Source of the DNA: Iamia sp. SCSIO 61187
GTDB taxonomy: Bacteria; Actinomycetota; Acidimicrobiia; Acidimicrobiales; Iamiaceae
Reading direction: 5' to 3'
Assembly: GCF_019443745.1 (NCBI RefSeq)
Contig: NZ_CP050948.1
Coordinates: forward strand, 4,592,001 to 4,656,000
Length of the DNA: 64,000 nucleotides
The notes under the pieces are model-generated. The model worked only from the letters and a program-made list of their open reading frames with translations, did no database searches and was not told the DNA's origin. The translations under genes were made by a program, and so were the position numbers. Shown piece after piece: positions 7,908-15,553 of the stretch. How positions within the stretch are numbered: the stretch's first letter is position 1; the number at the start of each line of letters is the position of its first letter.

Positions 7908-8819
7908 ATGCGCGTCCCCTCATCCCGCGGCACCTCGATCGTCGTCCACGACCTCGGCGGCGAGGGGCCCGCCCTCCTGGTCTGCCACGCCACCGGGTTC
8001 TGCGGCGGCGCCTACCGGCCCCTCGCCGCCGCCCTCGCCCCGCACCACCGGGTGTTCGCCCTCGACGCCCGCGGCCACGGCGAGTCCACGCCACCCGATG
8101 ACGGCGACTTCGACTGGGGCGGCATGGCCGACGACGTCGCCGCCGCCGCTCGGGCTGTGGCCGGCGTGGCCGACGGGCCGCTGCACGTGGTCGGCCACTC
8201 GATGGGCGGGGCCGCCGCCCTGCTGGCCGAGCAGCGGGCGCCCGGGACCTTCGCCTCGGCCTACCTCTACGAGCCCATCGTGCCCACCGCGCCGCTCCCG
8301 GCCGGTGCCGGCGGGGACGCCGGGCCGGGGGACGCCGCCGACGGGAGCGCCGCCCTGTCGAACCCGATGGCCGACGCCGCCCGCCGCCGGCGAGAGGTCT
8401 TCGCCTCGCGCGCCGAGGCCCTGTGGCGCTACGCCTCCCGACCGCCGCTCGCCGTGCTCCAGGCCGCCTCGCTGGCCGCCTACGTCGAGGCCGGCTTCGC
8501 CGACCTCCCCGACGGGAGCGTGCGGCTGCGGTGCCGGGCCGAGCACGAGGCCCGGACGTTCGCCTCGACCGGTGGCATCCACCTCGCCGTCGTCGCCGAC
8601 GTCGCCGTGCCGACCGTCGTTGCGTGCGGCGGGGCGGACCCGGGGATGGTCGCCGACATGGGCCCGAACCTGGCCGCCGCCCTCCCCCACGCCACCCTCG
8701 AGCGCCACCCCCGCCTGGGGCACTTCGGCCCGCTGCAGGACCCGGCCACCATCGCCGCCGCCATCGTCGCCCACACGACGGCGACGACCGCTACCCCTCC
8801 CGCTCGGCGGCGTGGGTGA
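7908..8819 (+). CDS. Alpha/beta hydrolase
   Basis: A 303-residue cytosolic alpha/beta-hydrolase-fold protein. Seen: oxyanion-side LLVCHATGFCGGAYRPL, RVFALDARGHGEST, the nucleophile elbow VVGHSMGGAAAL with Ser98, a late aspartate in CGGADPGMV and histidine in HPRLGHFGPL. The triad therefore looks complete. Substrate unknown; the family includes haloperoxidase-like and ester hydrolases. It lies 15 bp after the MFS gene and could be co-transcribed. Its last 29 bp overlap the end of the convergent ArsR gene. Confidence 0.85.
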   Translation: MRVPSSRGTSIVVHDLGGEGPALLVCHATGFCGGAYRPLAAALAPHHRVFALDARGHGESTPPDDGDFDWGGMADDVAAAARAVAGVADGPLHVVGHSMGGAAALLAEQRAPGTFASAYLYEPIVPTAPLPAGAGGDAGPGDAADGSAALSNPMADAARRRREVFASRAEALWRYASRPPLAVLQAASLAAYVEAGFADLPDGSVRLRCRAEHEARTFASTGGIHLAVVADVAVPTVVACGGADPGMVADMGPNLAAALPHATLERHPRLGHFGPLQDPATIAAAIVAHTTATTATPPARRRG

Positions 8820-9087
8820 CGGCGTCACCGACGATGTGGGCGACGTGGCGGTCGGTCAGCCCGTAGGCGACCTCGCGGCCGCGGCGGTGGCTCACCACCA
8901 GGTCCACGTCCTTGAGGATCCGCAGGTGCTGCGACACGAGGGGCTGGGGGACGCCGAGGGCCTCGACCAGCTCGTGCACGAAGCGCTCCCCCTGCGCCAG
9001 CTCGAGCACGATGGCGATGCGGTGGGCGTTGGCCAGCGCCCGGAGCAGGTCGGCCGCGGCCCGGTGGCTCGACGGGGCGTCCTCCAC
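8791..9087 (-). CDS. ArsR family winged-helix regulator
   Basis: A 98-residue ArsR/SmtB-type regulator with LLRALANAHRIAIVLELAQGERFVHELVEALGVPQPLVSQHLRILKDVDLVVSHRRGREVAYGL, i.e. helix-turn-helix plus beta wing. No cysteine pairs typical of As or Cd sensing are present, so it may sense zinc or a non-metal signal. Start: GTG 9087 is preferred because TACCGT ends 8 nt upstream and a GAAC-N-GTTC palindrome lies just above it; a TTG at 9096 is the alternative. It follows the TetR gene after an 18 to 27 bp gap and may be partly co-transcribed with the lipase operon. Its 3' end overlaps the convergent hydrolase gene. Confidence 0.88.
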   Translation of the reverse strand: MEDAPSSHRAAADLLRALANAHRIAIVLELAQGERFVHELVEALGVPQPLVSQHLRILKDVDLVVSHRRGREVAYGLTDRHVAHIVGDAVTHAAEREG

Positions 9088-9105
9088 GGCGGGCAACGGT
9101 AGCGG

Positions 9106-9114
9106 GAACGGTTC
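9106..9114. promoter_or_regulatory. Palindrome above the ArsR start
   Basis: GAACGGTTC is a perfect 4-bp inverted repeat around one base. It lies 4 bp upstream of the TACCGT hexamer (complement of 9096-9101) that precedes the arsR GTG, within the -35/-10 spacer region, a common place for an ArsR autoregulatory site. Confidence 0.4.
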
Positions 9115-9726
9115 TCAGCGGCAGGCGAGGGCGGCGGCGACGAGGTCGAGGATCGGCTGACGGAGGGCAGCGAGGGCGGCGGTGTCACCGCTGACGAGGG
9201 GCTCGGTCACCAGCGAGCCGACGGCGGCGACGAGGACGGTGCAGGCGAAGCGGCCGCGCTCGTCGCCGACGCCGAGCACGTCGGCCAGCACGGCCGTGAT
9301 CCGCTCCTGCAGCGCAGCCCGGCGACGGATCGCCTCGGGGCCGGCGGCGTGGCACTCGACCAGGAGCACGCGGGCGGGGCCGGCCGAGGCGGCGAGGACC
9401 TCGAGGTAGCGGGTGAGCAGCCGGTCGAACCGGGCCAACGGGGCGTCGCCGCCGTCGCCGAGCACCGGGACCACCTCGGCCAGGAGGATCTCCCCGGCGG
9501 TGTCGAAGGCGGCGAGGAAGCAGTCGAGCTTCGAAGCGAACTGCTCGTAGAACGTCTGGCGGGACACGCCCGCCCGGCCGATGACGTCGGCCACCGAGGT
9601 GGCGGCGTAGCCCTTCTCCCCCACCACCTCGGTCAGGGCCAGCATCAGGCGGGCCCGCTGGGCCGCCGCCACCTCCTCGCGCGTGAGGGAGTGCCGGCCC
9701 CGCGGCAGCCGCGCCACCTCAGCCAC
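9115..9726 (-). CDS. TetR/AcrR family regulator of the lipase operon
   Basis: A 203-residue regulator with the N-terminal TetR HTH (RLMLALTEVVGEKGYAATSVADVIGRAGVSRQTFYEQFASKLDCF) at residues 25-75 and a helical C-terminal domain with conserved ALVEC-type helices. GTG start 9726 overlaps by 8 bp the end of the upstream carboxymuconolactone-decarboxylase-like gene, so it is the fourth gene of the lipase-SDR-CMD operon. The palindrome TGAACAC-N2-GTGTTCA at the operon promoter (12404) is its most likely target, which would make it an autorepressor. The ligand is probably linked to the lipase or SDR substrate, an inference from gene order. Confidence 0.9.
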   Translation of the reverse strand: MAEVARLPRGRHSLTREEVAAAQRARLMLALTEVVGEKGYAATSVADVIGRAGVSRQTFYEQFASKLDCFLAAFDTAGEILLAEVVPVLGDGGDAPLARFDRLLTRYLEVLAASAGPARVLLVECHAAGPEAIRRRAALQERITAVLADVLGVGDERGRFACTVLVAAVGSLVTEPLVSGDTAALAALRQPILDLVAAALACR

Positions 9727-10285
9727 GCCGTCGTCGCCGGGGCCGGCGCTCGTCGGGGGCGACGCGCAGCGTGCGCAGGAACGTCGCCAGCATCTCGTAG
9801 TGGCCGGCGAGCAGGACGAGCTCGATGGCCGCCCGCTCGTCGAGGTGGCGGCGGAGGTCGGCCCAGCCGGCGTCGTCGATGTCGCCGTCGCGGTGGAGGG
9901 AGTCGACGGCGGCGAGCAGCGCCCGCTCGCGCTCGGACAGCCCGGGGGCGGAGGGCCCGGCCTCGACCCGGGCCAGGTCGGCCTCGGTCACGCCGGCGCG
10001 CCGGCCGAGGTGGCGGTGGTGCTCCCACTCGTAGGTGCACCCGGTCAGGTGGGCGACGCGGAGGATGACGAGCTCGGTCTCCCGGCGCGGCAGCGTCCCG
10101 AACGGCATGAGCCGGCTCGCGAACCGGAGCCAGCCCCGGAGGAGCCGGCGGTGCCTGCCCAAGGTGAGGAAGAGGTGGGGCGGGCCGGTGCCCTGGGCCC
10201 GGCCGGCGGCGTGGCTGAGGGCCCACGTGAGCACGCCGACGTCGCCCCGGCCGCCGGGGGTGATCCGCGGGGCCGCATCGGTCAC
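9719..10285 (-). CDS. Carboxymuconolactone decarboxylase (AhpD-like) family protein
   Basis: A 188-residue helical protein with the CMD signature RRETELVILRVAHLTGCTYEWEHHRHLGRRAGV. It carries the single cysteine and the CxxxxxHH arrangement typical of gamma-carboxymuconolactone decarboxylase-like proteins, not the CxxC of AhpD peroxidases. Members act as decarboxylases, peroxidase partners or uncharacterised enzymes in oxidative catabolism. GTG start 10285 overlaps the SDR stop (GTGA), which fixes the start. Third gene of the lipase operon, and commonly found beside SDR and TetR genes in steroid and lipid catabolic loci. Confidence 0.88.
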   Translation of the reverse strand: MTDAAPRITPGGRGDVGVLTWALSHAAGRAQGTGPPHLFLTLGRHRRLLRGWLRFASRLMPFGTLPRRETELVILRVAHLTGCTYEWEHHRHLGRRAGVTEADLARVEAGPSAPGLSERERALLAAVDSLHRDGDIDDAGWADLRRHLDERAAIELVLLAGHYEMLATFLRTLRVAPDERRPRRRRRG

Positions 10286-11145
10286 CGGTCGGCCCGCTCG
10301 GGCTGGGGGGTGGTCAGGTCGACCCGCTCGGTGCGGGCGATGGCCAGGGCCTCGACCAACCCGCGCTGGGTCGCCCGCTCGACGACGACCTGGGCGGCCA
10401 TGCGGACGGGCAGGACGGCGCCGACCCACGCCGGAGCGACGATGCGGCGGCGGCGCCGGGCGATGCCCCGCTCCAGGGCCCGGACCCCGAGCTCGAGCGG
10501 CGCCACGCCGGTGGCCCGGGCCGCCGGGCCCTGGCCCATCAGGGTCCGGGCCGCCTCGGTGCCGAAGCCCCGGCTGGTCATGTCGGTGTCGAGCTCGGCG
10601 AAGTAGGCGACGCCGACCCGGGCGCCGGTCGGGCGCAGCTCGGCCCGCAGGGTGTTGCCCAGTGCCTCGACGGCGGCCTTCGACGCGCCGTAGGCGCCGA
10701 GGAGGGGCGGCTGGACGGCGGCGGCGAGCGACGCCACCGCCACGGCGTAGCCCGACGGGTGGCTGATGTGGGGGCCGGCCGCCCGCAGGGTCAGGTAGGC
10801 GCCCACCACGTTGACCTCCAGCGTCCGCCGCATGATCTCCGGGTCCCCGCCGATCAGGGGGAGCTGGGCGGCGACGCCGGCGTTGGCCACCACCACGTCG
10901 AGCCCGCCGAGGGCGTCGACGGCGGCGGCCACGGCGGCGTCGACGTCGTCCTCGACGGTGACGTCGCACGCGGTCCAGGGCGCACCGCCGCAGCGGCCGG
11001 CGACGGCGGCCAGCCCGTCCGGCTCCAGACCGGCGAGGGCGACGCGCGCGCCGCGCTCGTGGAGCCGTTCGGCCAGGGCGGCGCCGATGCCCCGGGCCGC
11101 CCCGGTGATCAGCACCCGTCGTCCGGTCAGCGGTCGCTCGGCCAT
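10282..11145 (-). CDS. Short-chain dehydrogenase/reductase
   Basis: A 287-residue classical SDR. The N-terminal VLITGAARGIGAALAERL holds the TGxxxGxG nucleotide motif; NAG appears as VVANAGVAAQ. The active-site serine lies in VASLAAAVQ and YGASKAAVEALG gives the YxxxK motif, so all catalytic residues are present. The extended C-terminus (MAAQVVVERAT) may lie on a membrane surface. ATG 11145 overlaps the lipase stop as TGATG and has AGGAGA 7 nt upstream, so translation is coupled. The enzyme probably oxidises or reduces an alcohol released by, or related to, the lipase substrate (inference). Confidence 0.9.
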   Translation of the reverse strand: MAERPLTGRRVLITGAARGIGAALAERLHERGARVALAGLEPDGLAAVAGRCGGAPWTACDVTVEDDVDAAVAAAVDALGGLDVVVANAGVAAQLPLIGGDPEIMRRTLEVNVVGAYLTLRAAGPHISHPSGYAVAVASLAAAVQPPLLGAYGASKAAVEALGNTLRAELRPTGARVGVAYFAELDTDMTSRGFGTEAARTLMGQGPAARATGVAPLELGVRALERGIARRRRRIVAPAWVGAVLPVRMAAQVVVERATQRGLVEALAIARTERVDLTTPQPERADR

Positions 11146-12380
11146 CACTCGTCTCCTGGGTCGGTGCAGCTGTCGGTGGCCTCGTCGCCGGCCAGGCGGG
11201 CCTCGATCCACGCCGTCACCGCGTCGGCCGTCGCCGGGAGGATGGATCCGTGGTCGGCGCCGTCGACGACGGTCAGCTCGGTGACCTGCCCGGCGGCGCA
11301 CAACCGGGCGAACAGGTCGCGCACCCGGTCGATGACCACCCGGTCGTCGACGGTGCCCGAGGCCAGGTAGACGGGGACGCCGTCGACGGCGACCTCGCCC
11401 ACGTCGTTGGCCAGCAGCACGCTGCGGGCCGGCTCGGTCTGGCGGGGGTCGGCCACGAAGGCCCCGCCGAGGGCGACGGGGACGAGGGCCTCGGTGATCT
11501 CGTCGAGGCAGCCGGTCTCGAACACCTCGGCGGCGGCGAGGGCCTCGGGGGTGAGGTACTCGGCCGGGTCGAGCTCGGGGTGCTCGGTCGCCCCGCCGAC
11601 GAGGCCCATCATGGTGAGGACGGCGGTGACGATCGGGTCGATGCCGCCGTAGACCCGGTCGAGCATCGCCGCCGGAGCCAGGGCGACGGTGCCGACGAGG
11701 TCGAGCTCGGGGGCCCGCTCGACCGAGAGCTCGTGGGCACTCAGGGCGCCGTGGCCGCCCTGCGAGTGTCCGACGGCGACCCAGCGGTCGCCGGCGTGGG
11801 CGTCGGGGAGCCGGCCGGCCGCCCGCACGATGTCGATGACGGCGTGGCCCTCGCTGGGCTTCGACAGGTAGGGGTGGATCTCGCCCACCGGGCCCTGGCC
11901 CACGTAGTCGGTCATGGCCCAGACGCCCTCGACGCCCCAGCCCGGGGCCTCGTCGGTCGTGCGGCTGAGGGCGCACTGCTCGGCCACGCCGGTGGTGCCG
12001 TGGGCGGTCGAGAGCACGGGCCACCCACCCTCGGGGGCGTCGCCGGTCGGGTGGGTGATGACGCCGGTGACGGCCCGGTCGCGGCCCTGGGCGTCGGTCG
12101 AGTGGTACATGACCCGCACGGTGGCCCGCCCGTCGGTCTCACCCACGTCCTGGATCCGGATGAGGTCGCCCGGCTCGCCCGCCGGCAGCGGGTCGGGCAC
12201 CACGTAGAAGTCCTCGACGCTCCCCGGGAACACCTCGGGACCCGCGGGGGCGGATGCGGTCGGGGCCGGGCTCGTGGTCGTCGTCGCCCCGGTGTCGTCG
12301 TCGGCGGCGCCGTCGTCTCCCCCCGAGCAGCCGACCAGCAGGGCCAGCACGGCGGCGACGGCAGCAGCTCTCCGGGTCAC
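11145..12380 (-). CDS. Secreted lipoprotein lipase/esterase (secretory lipase family)
   Basis: A 411-residue predicted lipoprotein: VTRRAAAVAAVLALLVGC is a short signal peptide with the lipobox LVGC, followed by a Thr/Ser/Pro-rich linker. The mature part is an alpha/beta hydrolase with WPVLSTAHGTTG, the elbow VAVGHSQGGHGAL (Ser206), YLASGTVDDRVV (Asp) and VVDGADHGSIL (His), like secretory lipases. It should act outside the membrane on lipids or esters. GTG 12380 is chosen because it gives a standard signal peptide and has TACGGT 8 nt upstream; GTG 12410 and ATG 12404 would place the start inside the operator. First gene of the lipase-SDR-CMD-TetR operon. Confidence 0.87.
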   Translation of the reverse strand: MTRRAAAVAAVLALLVGCSGGDDGAADDDTGATTTTSPAPTASAPAGPEVFPGSVEDFYVVPDPLPAGEPGDLIRIQDVGETDGRATVRVMYHSTDAQGRDRAVTGVITHPTGDAPEGGWPVLSTAHGTTGVAEQCALSRTTDEAPGWGVEGVWAMTDYVGQGPVGEIHPYLSKPSEGHAVIDIVRAAGRLPDAHAGDRWVAVGHSQGGHGALSAHELSVERAPELDLVGTVALAPAAMLDRVYGGIDPIVTAVLTMMGLVGGATEHPELDPAEYLTPEALAAAEVFETGCLDEITEALVPVALGGAFVADPRQTEPARSVLLANDVGEVAVDGVPVYLASGTVDDRVVIDRVRDLFARLCAAGQVTELTVVDGADHGSILPATADAVTAWIEARLAGDEATDSCTDPGDE

Positions 12381-12403
12381 GGGCGAGCACCGTAGCCGAT
12401 CCA

Positions 12404-12419
12404 TGAACACGAGTGTTCA
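12404..12419. promoter_or_regulatory. Palindromic operator of the lipase operon
   Basis: TGAACAC-GA-GTGTTCA is a perfect 16-bp inverted repeat with 7-bp arms. It lies 9 bp above the TACGGT hexamer (complement of 12389-12394) that precedes the lipase start. Its size and symmetry fit a TetR-family dimer site, and a tetR gene is fourth in the operon. Confidence 0.65.
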
Positions 12420-12445
12420 CCGATCTGGGGACCGCCGCCGACACC

Positions 12446-12564
12446 GTTCTGAGCCAGGGATCGGCCACCCGTGGCCCACCTCTGGCTCAGAACCGTCCCG
12501 CCTGATCGCGTCCCGGGTTCTGAGCCAGGGATCGGCCAGCTGTGGCCCACCTCTGGCTCAGAAC
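12446..12564. repeat. Tandem pair of nested 48-bp palindromes
   Basis: Two 48-bp units at 12446-12493 and 12517-12564, 71 bp apart, differ at only two bases. Each has perfect 12-bp outer arms (GTTCTGAGCCAG and CTGGCTCAGAAC) and an inner palindrome built on GGCCA and TGGCC. The two differences are in the inner loop. They sit between the divergent lipase and M50-like genes. The layout resembles REP/BIME doublets or a miniature element; no transposase is near. Confidence 0.8.
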
Positions 12565-12606
12565 GGTCGACGCCGCTCGACGAGACGGGTGGGGCATCAT
12601 CCGGGG

Positions 12607-13266
12607 GTGAGCTGGGGTGCGGTCGTCGCCGCCGTGGTGGCGGTCGGCCTGGTCGTGACCCCGGCCTGGCGGATCAGCCGCGGGTGGGTGACGCTCGGCC
12701 ACGAGGTCGGCCACGCCCTCGCCGCCATCGTCGCCGAGGCCCGGGTGCGGCGGATCCGGGTCGAGCTCGACACCTCGGGCGTCACCGAGTGGAGCGGGAC
12801 CTCCGTGCACCGCCGCATCCCCCGGGGCTTCGTGGCCTGGTGGGGCTACCCGGCGCCCGGGCTCGGAGCCGTGCTCCTCGCCGTCGGCGTCCGCACCGAC
12901 CACGAGGTCGTGTCCTTGGGCGTCCTCGCCGTCGCCTCCCTGGTCGTGCTGGCCGTGTGGATCCGCAGCGCCTGGGGCGCGGTGCTCACCATCGCCCTGG
13001 GCGGCGGGGCCGCGCTCGGGGCGACGAGCGGCGACACCGTCGCCAAGGCCATCGCCGTCGGGGTCGCCGCCCTGTGGGCGGTCGGCGGCGTCCGGGCGGC
13101 GGCGTCGGCCGCGCCCCGGACCCGGCGGGGCGACGGGTCCGACCAGGCGACGCTGGCCGAGGTGCTGTGGCTGCCGGTCGGGTTCTGGTCGGCGACGATG
13201 GTGGTCACGGCGGCGGCGACCACCCTGGCCGCCGCCGTCATCGCCGCCCCCGCCGTGACCGGCTGA
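12607..13266 (+). CDS. M50B-like membrane protein with HEVGH motif
   Basis: A 219-residue membrane protein with about five hydrophobic segments. After the first helix the sequence LGHEVGHALAAIVA gives HExxH (His32, Glu33, His36), as in the M50/M50B site-2-protease-like group. The downstream PAPGLGAVLLAVG could be the counterpart of the second metal-binding region, but a clear NPDG motif is not seen, so protease activity is uncertain. GTG start has CATCAT 6 nt upstream. Such proteins are common and uncharacterised in actinobacteria. It ends 10 bp before the convergent LigD-type gene. Confidence 0.75.
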   Translation: MSWGAVVAAVVAVGLVVTPAWRISRGWVTLGHEVGHALAAIVAEARVRRIRVELDTSGVTEWSGTSVHRRIPRGFVAWWGYPAPGLGAVLLAVGVRTDHEVVSLGVLAVASLVVLAVWIRSAWGAVLTIALGGGAALGATSGDTVAKAIAVGVAALWAVGGVRAAASAAPRTRRGDGSDQATLAEVLWLPVGFWSATMVVTAAATTLAAAVIAAPAVTG

Positions 13267-13276
13267 GCCCAGCCGA

Positions 13277-14242
13277 TCAGCCCAGCTCGGGGAGCTCCTG
13301 GGGGGCGTCGATCAGCTCCCGCAGCGGGTCGCCGACGGCCTCGACGTGGGCGAGGGCGGTGCGGATGGTCCACCGGTCCGGGGCCAGGTCGGGGTCGTCG
13401 AGCTCGTCCCAGGTGATCGGCACGGAGACGGGCGCCCCGGGCGCGGGGCGGGCCGAGAACGGCGCCACCAGCGTCTTGTTGACGGCGTTCTGGGTGAAGT
13501 CGAGCCGCGCCCGGCCGCCCCGCTCGCGCTTGGCCCACGCCCAGCTGACGAGGTCGGGCACCACCCGGCCGACGGCGCGCGACAGGGCCTCGACCCAGTC
13601 GCGGGTGTCGTCGAACGAGTACCCGGGTGCCACCGGGATCCAGATCTGGATGCCCCGCTTGCCGGTGACCTTGGCCGCGGCCCGCACGTCGAGCTGCTCC
13701 AGGGCGGCGCGGTGGAGCACGGCCAGCTGGACCAGGTCCTCCCACGTGGTGTCCGTCCCCGGGTCGAGGTCGATGTAGGCCCACGCCGGCTCCTGCGACG
13801 ACGCCGTCCGCGAGTTCCACGGGTTGAGCTCGACCGAGCCGTAGTTGGCCAGCCACGCCAGGGCCGGCGGGCTGTCGACGACGAAGTAGGTGCGGGTCTC
13901 GCCGTCCCGGGCGCGGGGGTAGTCCCACGTCGCCATCCACTCCGGGGCGTGGCTGGGGACGGCCTTGTGCCAGAACCCGGGCTTGTCGACGCCCTGGGGG
14001 AAGCGGTTCGAGTTCACCGCCCGACCGGCGAGGTACGGGAGCATGTGCGGGGCGATGACGGCGTGGTACCGGATGAGGTCCCGCTTGGTCACCGGCGCCC
14101 CGTCGGCGCCCGGCGGGAACAGCACCTTGTCGAGGTTGGTGAGCGCCAGGGTGCGGCCCTGGAGCTCCCACCGGCCCTTGGCCCCGAGGGCGTCGAGGGC
14201 GGCCAGCTCGTCGTCGGTGGGCGGGTCCCAGGACGGCGTCAC
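13277..14242 (-). CDS. LigD polymerase-domain protein (stand-alone NHEJ-type primase-polymerase)
   Basis: A 321-residue protein with the LigD_pol/PrimPol domain only; no ATP-dependent ligase or nuclease domain. Seen: LTNLDKVLFPPGADGAPVTKRDLIRYH, RFPQGVDKPGFWHKAVP, the metal-binding pair in YIDLDPGTDTTWEDL, and the C-terminal ITWDELDDPDLAPDRWTI. In bacterial non-homologous end joining this domain adds nucleotides at broken ends with Ku and ligase. No ku gene is in the window. GTG 14242 overlaps the epimerase stop (GTGA). A second, divergent copy of the same family is at 50901. Confidence 0.88.
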   Translation of the reverse strand: MTPSWDPPTDDELAALDALGAKGRWELQGRTLALTNLDKVLFPPGADGAPVTKRDLIRYHAVIAPHMLPYLAGRAVNSNRFPQGVDKPGFWHKAVPSHAPEWMATWDYPRARDGETRTYFVVDSPPALAWLANYGSVELNPWNSRTASSQEPAWAYIDLDPGTDTTWEDLVQLAVLHRAALEQLDVRAAAKVTGKRGIQIWIPVAPGYSFDDTRDWVEALSRAVGRVVPDLVSWAWAKRERGGRARLDFTQNAVNKTLVAPFSARPAPGAPVSVPITWDELDDPDLAPDRWTIRTALAHVEAVGDPLRELIDAPQELPELG

Positions 14243-15288
14243 GCGTCGTCGGGCTCCGGCCCCCCGCCGTCGGCCGGCCGTCCGAGGGTGGACCGGATGG
14301 CGCCCCGGCTCGACCACCGCGGCATCCACCCGAGGACGTCCTTGGCCTTGGTGGTGTCCATCACCGAGGGGTGGCTCATGGCCTCGACCCACTCGACGAG
14401 GGGCGGGACGAGCGGTGGGGTGGGCAGGGCGGCGAGGCTGCGGGCGGCGGCGTGGACGATCTTGGCCGGGATCGGGAGGGGGGCCAGGCCCAGCTCCCCG
14501 GCGATCTCGGCGCCGGTCAGGGTGTCGTCGGCGGCGATGTTGTAGGCGCCGGGCGGGCCGGCCCCGACGGCGCAGAGGAGCAGGGCCTGGCCGACGTCGT
14601 CCTCGTGGATCAGCTGGACGGGGACGTCGGGGGCGAGCACCGGCAGGGGGAACGGCAGCCGGTCGACGGCGCCGGCGATGCTGCGACCGAGGTGCTCGAG
14701 CGGGCCGGGGAGGATGTCCTTGGCGCCCATGGCGTGGGGGCCGAGCACGATCGGCGGGCGCAGGAGGTAGAGGCCGAGGTCGGGGGCGGCGGCCGAGGCC
14801 GCCTCCAGGAGGCCCTCGAGCTCGGCCTTCTCCTGGGCGTAGAAGAGGCGGTGGGCCGGGCGGGTGGGCCAGTCCTCGGTCATGCCCACCGGGTTGTCGG
14901 AGTGGAACCCGTAGGCGGCCACCGACGAGGCGTAGACGAAGCGGCGGACCCCGGCGGCGGCCGCGGCCCGGAAGGCGTTGAGGGTGCCGCCGATGTTGAT
15001 GTCGCGGGTGACCTCGCGCGACGCCGTGCCGGTGATCAAGAAGGCGAGGTGGACGACCACGTCGGCCCCGGCGAAGACCTCGGCCAGGGCCTCCTCGTCG
15101 CGCACGTCGCCCTGGCGGTACTCCATCTTCGACCAGCCCAGGGCGGCCGGGTCGAAGGGGCGGCGGGCGATGCCGACGATCCGTCCGACCCGCGGGTCCC
15201 GCTCGAGCAGCGGCACCACCCCGTGCCCGAACGTCCCCGTCGGCCCCGTCACCGCCACGACCAGGTCGGACTCCGCACCATCAGCCAT
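14239..15288 (-). CDS. NAD-dependent epimerase/dehydratase family protein
   Basis: A 349-residue extended SDR. VVAVTGPTGTFGHGVVPLL is the Rossmann motif; VVHLAFLITG, YASSVAAYG and the catalytic YAQEK (YxxxK) follow. The C-terminal half varies as in atypical SDRs, so the substrate (sugar nucleotide, sterol or flavonoid-like) cannot be told. ATG 15288 is preferred over an in-frame upstream codon because TACGGT ends 6 nt before it. Translationally coupled to the LigD-type gene downstream, although no functional link is obvious. Confidence 0.85.
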   Translation of the reverse strand: MADGAESDLVVAVTGPTGTFGHGVVPLLERDPRVGRIVGIARRPFDPAALGWSKMEYRQGDVRDEEALAEVFAGADVVVHLAFLITGTASREVTRDINIGGTLNAFRAAAAAGVRRFVYASSVAAYGFHSDNPVGMTEDWPTRPAHRLFYAQEKAELEGLLEAASAAAPDLGLYLLRPPIVLGPHAMGAKDILPGPLEHLGRSIAGAVDRLPFPLPVLAPDVPVQLIHEDDVGQALLLCAVGAGPPGAYNIAADDTLTGAEIAGELGLAPLPIPAKIVHAAARSLAALPTPPLVPPLVEWVEAMSHPSVMDTTKAKDVLGWMPRWSSRGAIRSTLGRPADGGGPEPDDA

Positions 15289-15413
15289 CCGCCGACCGTA
15301 CAAGCCCAAACCCCCGGAGAGGCCCGGCCGAGAGACGAGGCGAGCAGAGAACCTCCGGCAGACCAGCCGGGAGCCAGACGAGGACGGGAGGCCCGGCGCA
15401 GCCGCAGGGGGGT

Positions 15414-15432
15414 GCGGGGGGTCGCCCCCCGC
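15414..15432. terminator. GC hairpin in the gap between the epimerase and GH43 genes
   Basis: GCGGGGGG-TCG-CCCCCCGC, 8-bp perfect arms. It lies in the 265 bp non-coding stretch upstream of the epimerase gene and 122 bp below the GH43 stop. No T-run follows. The rest of this stretch shows only short purine-rich repeats such as GAGCGAAGCGAG. Confidence 0.45.
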
Positions 15433-15519
15433 AGAGGAGCGGTGTCGCCGAGGGACGAGGCGTCCCGCTCCGGGAGGACCTTCAGCCCCGAGCGGAGCGA
15501 GGGCCCGTCAGTTCGAGGA

Positions 15520-15545
15520 AGAGACCGAGCGAAGCGAGCGTCTCT
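15520..15545 (-). terminator. Hairpin just after the GH43 stop codon
   Basis: AGAGAC and GTCTCT arms with a 14-nt loop, 8 bp beyond the stop codon of the minus-strand GH43 gene. GTCAG/CTGAC partly overlaps as an alternative outer stem. Position suggests transcription termination. Confidence 0.45.
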
Positions 15546-15553
15546 GACGAGAG

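Noticed and set aside
8791-8819. Frameshift at the ArsR/hydrolase junction
   Set aside because: The genes are convergent and simply overlap by 29 bp; both protein ends are plausible.
12446-12564. CRISPR array
   Set aside because: Only two units, each internally palindromic over 48 bp, and no cas genes in the window.
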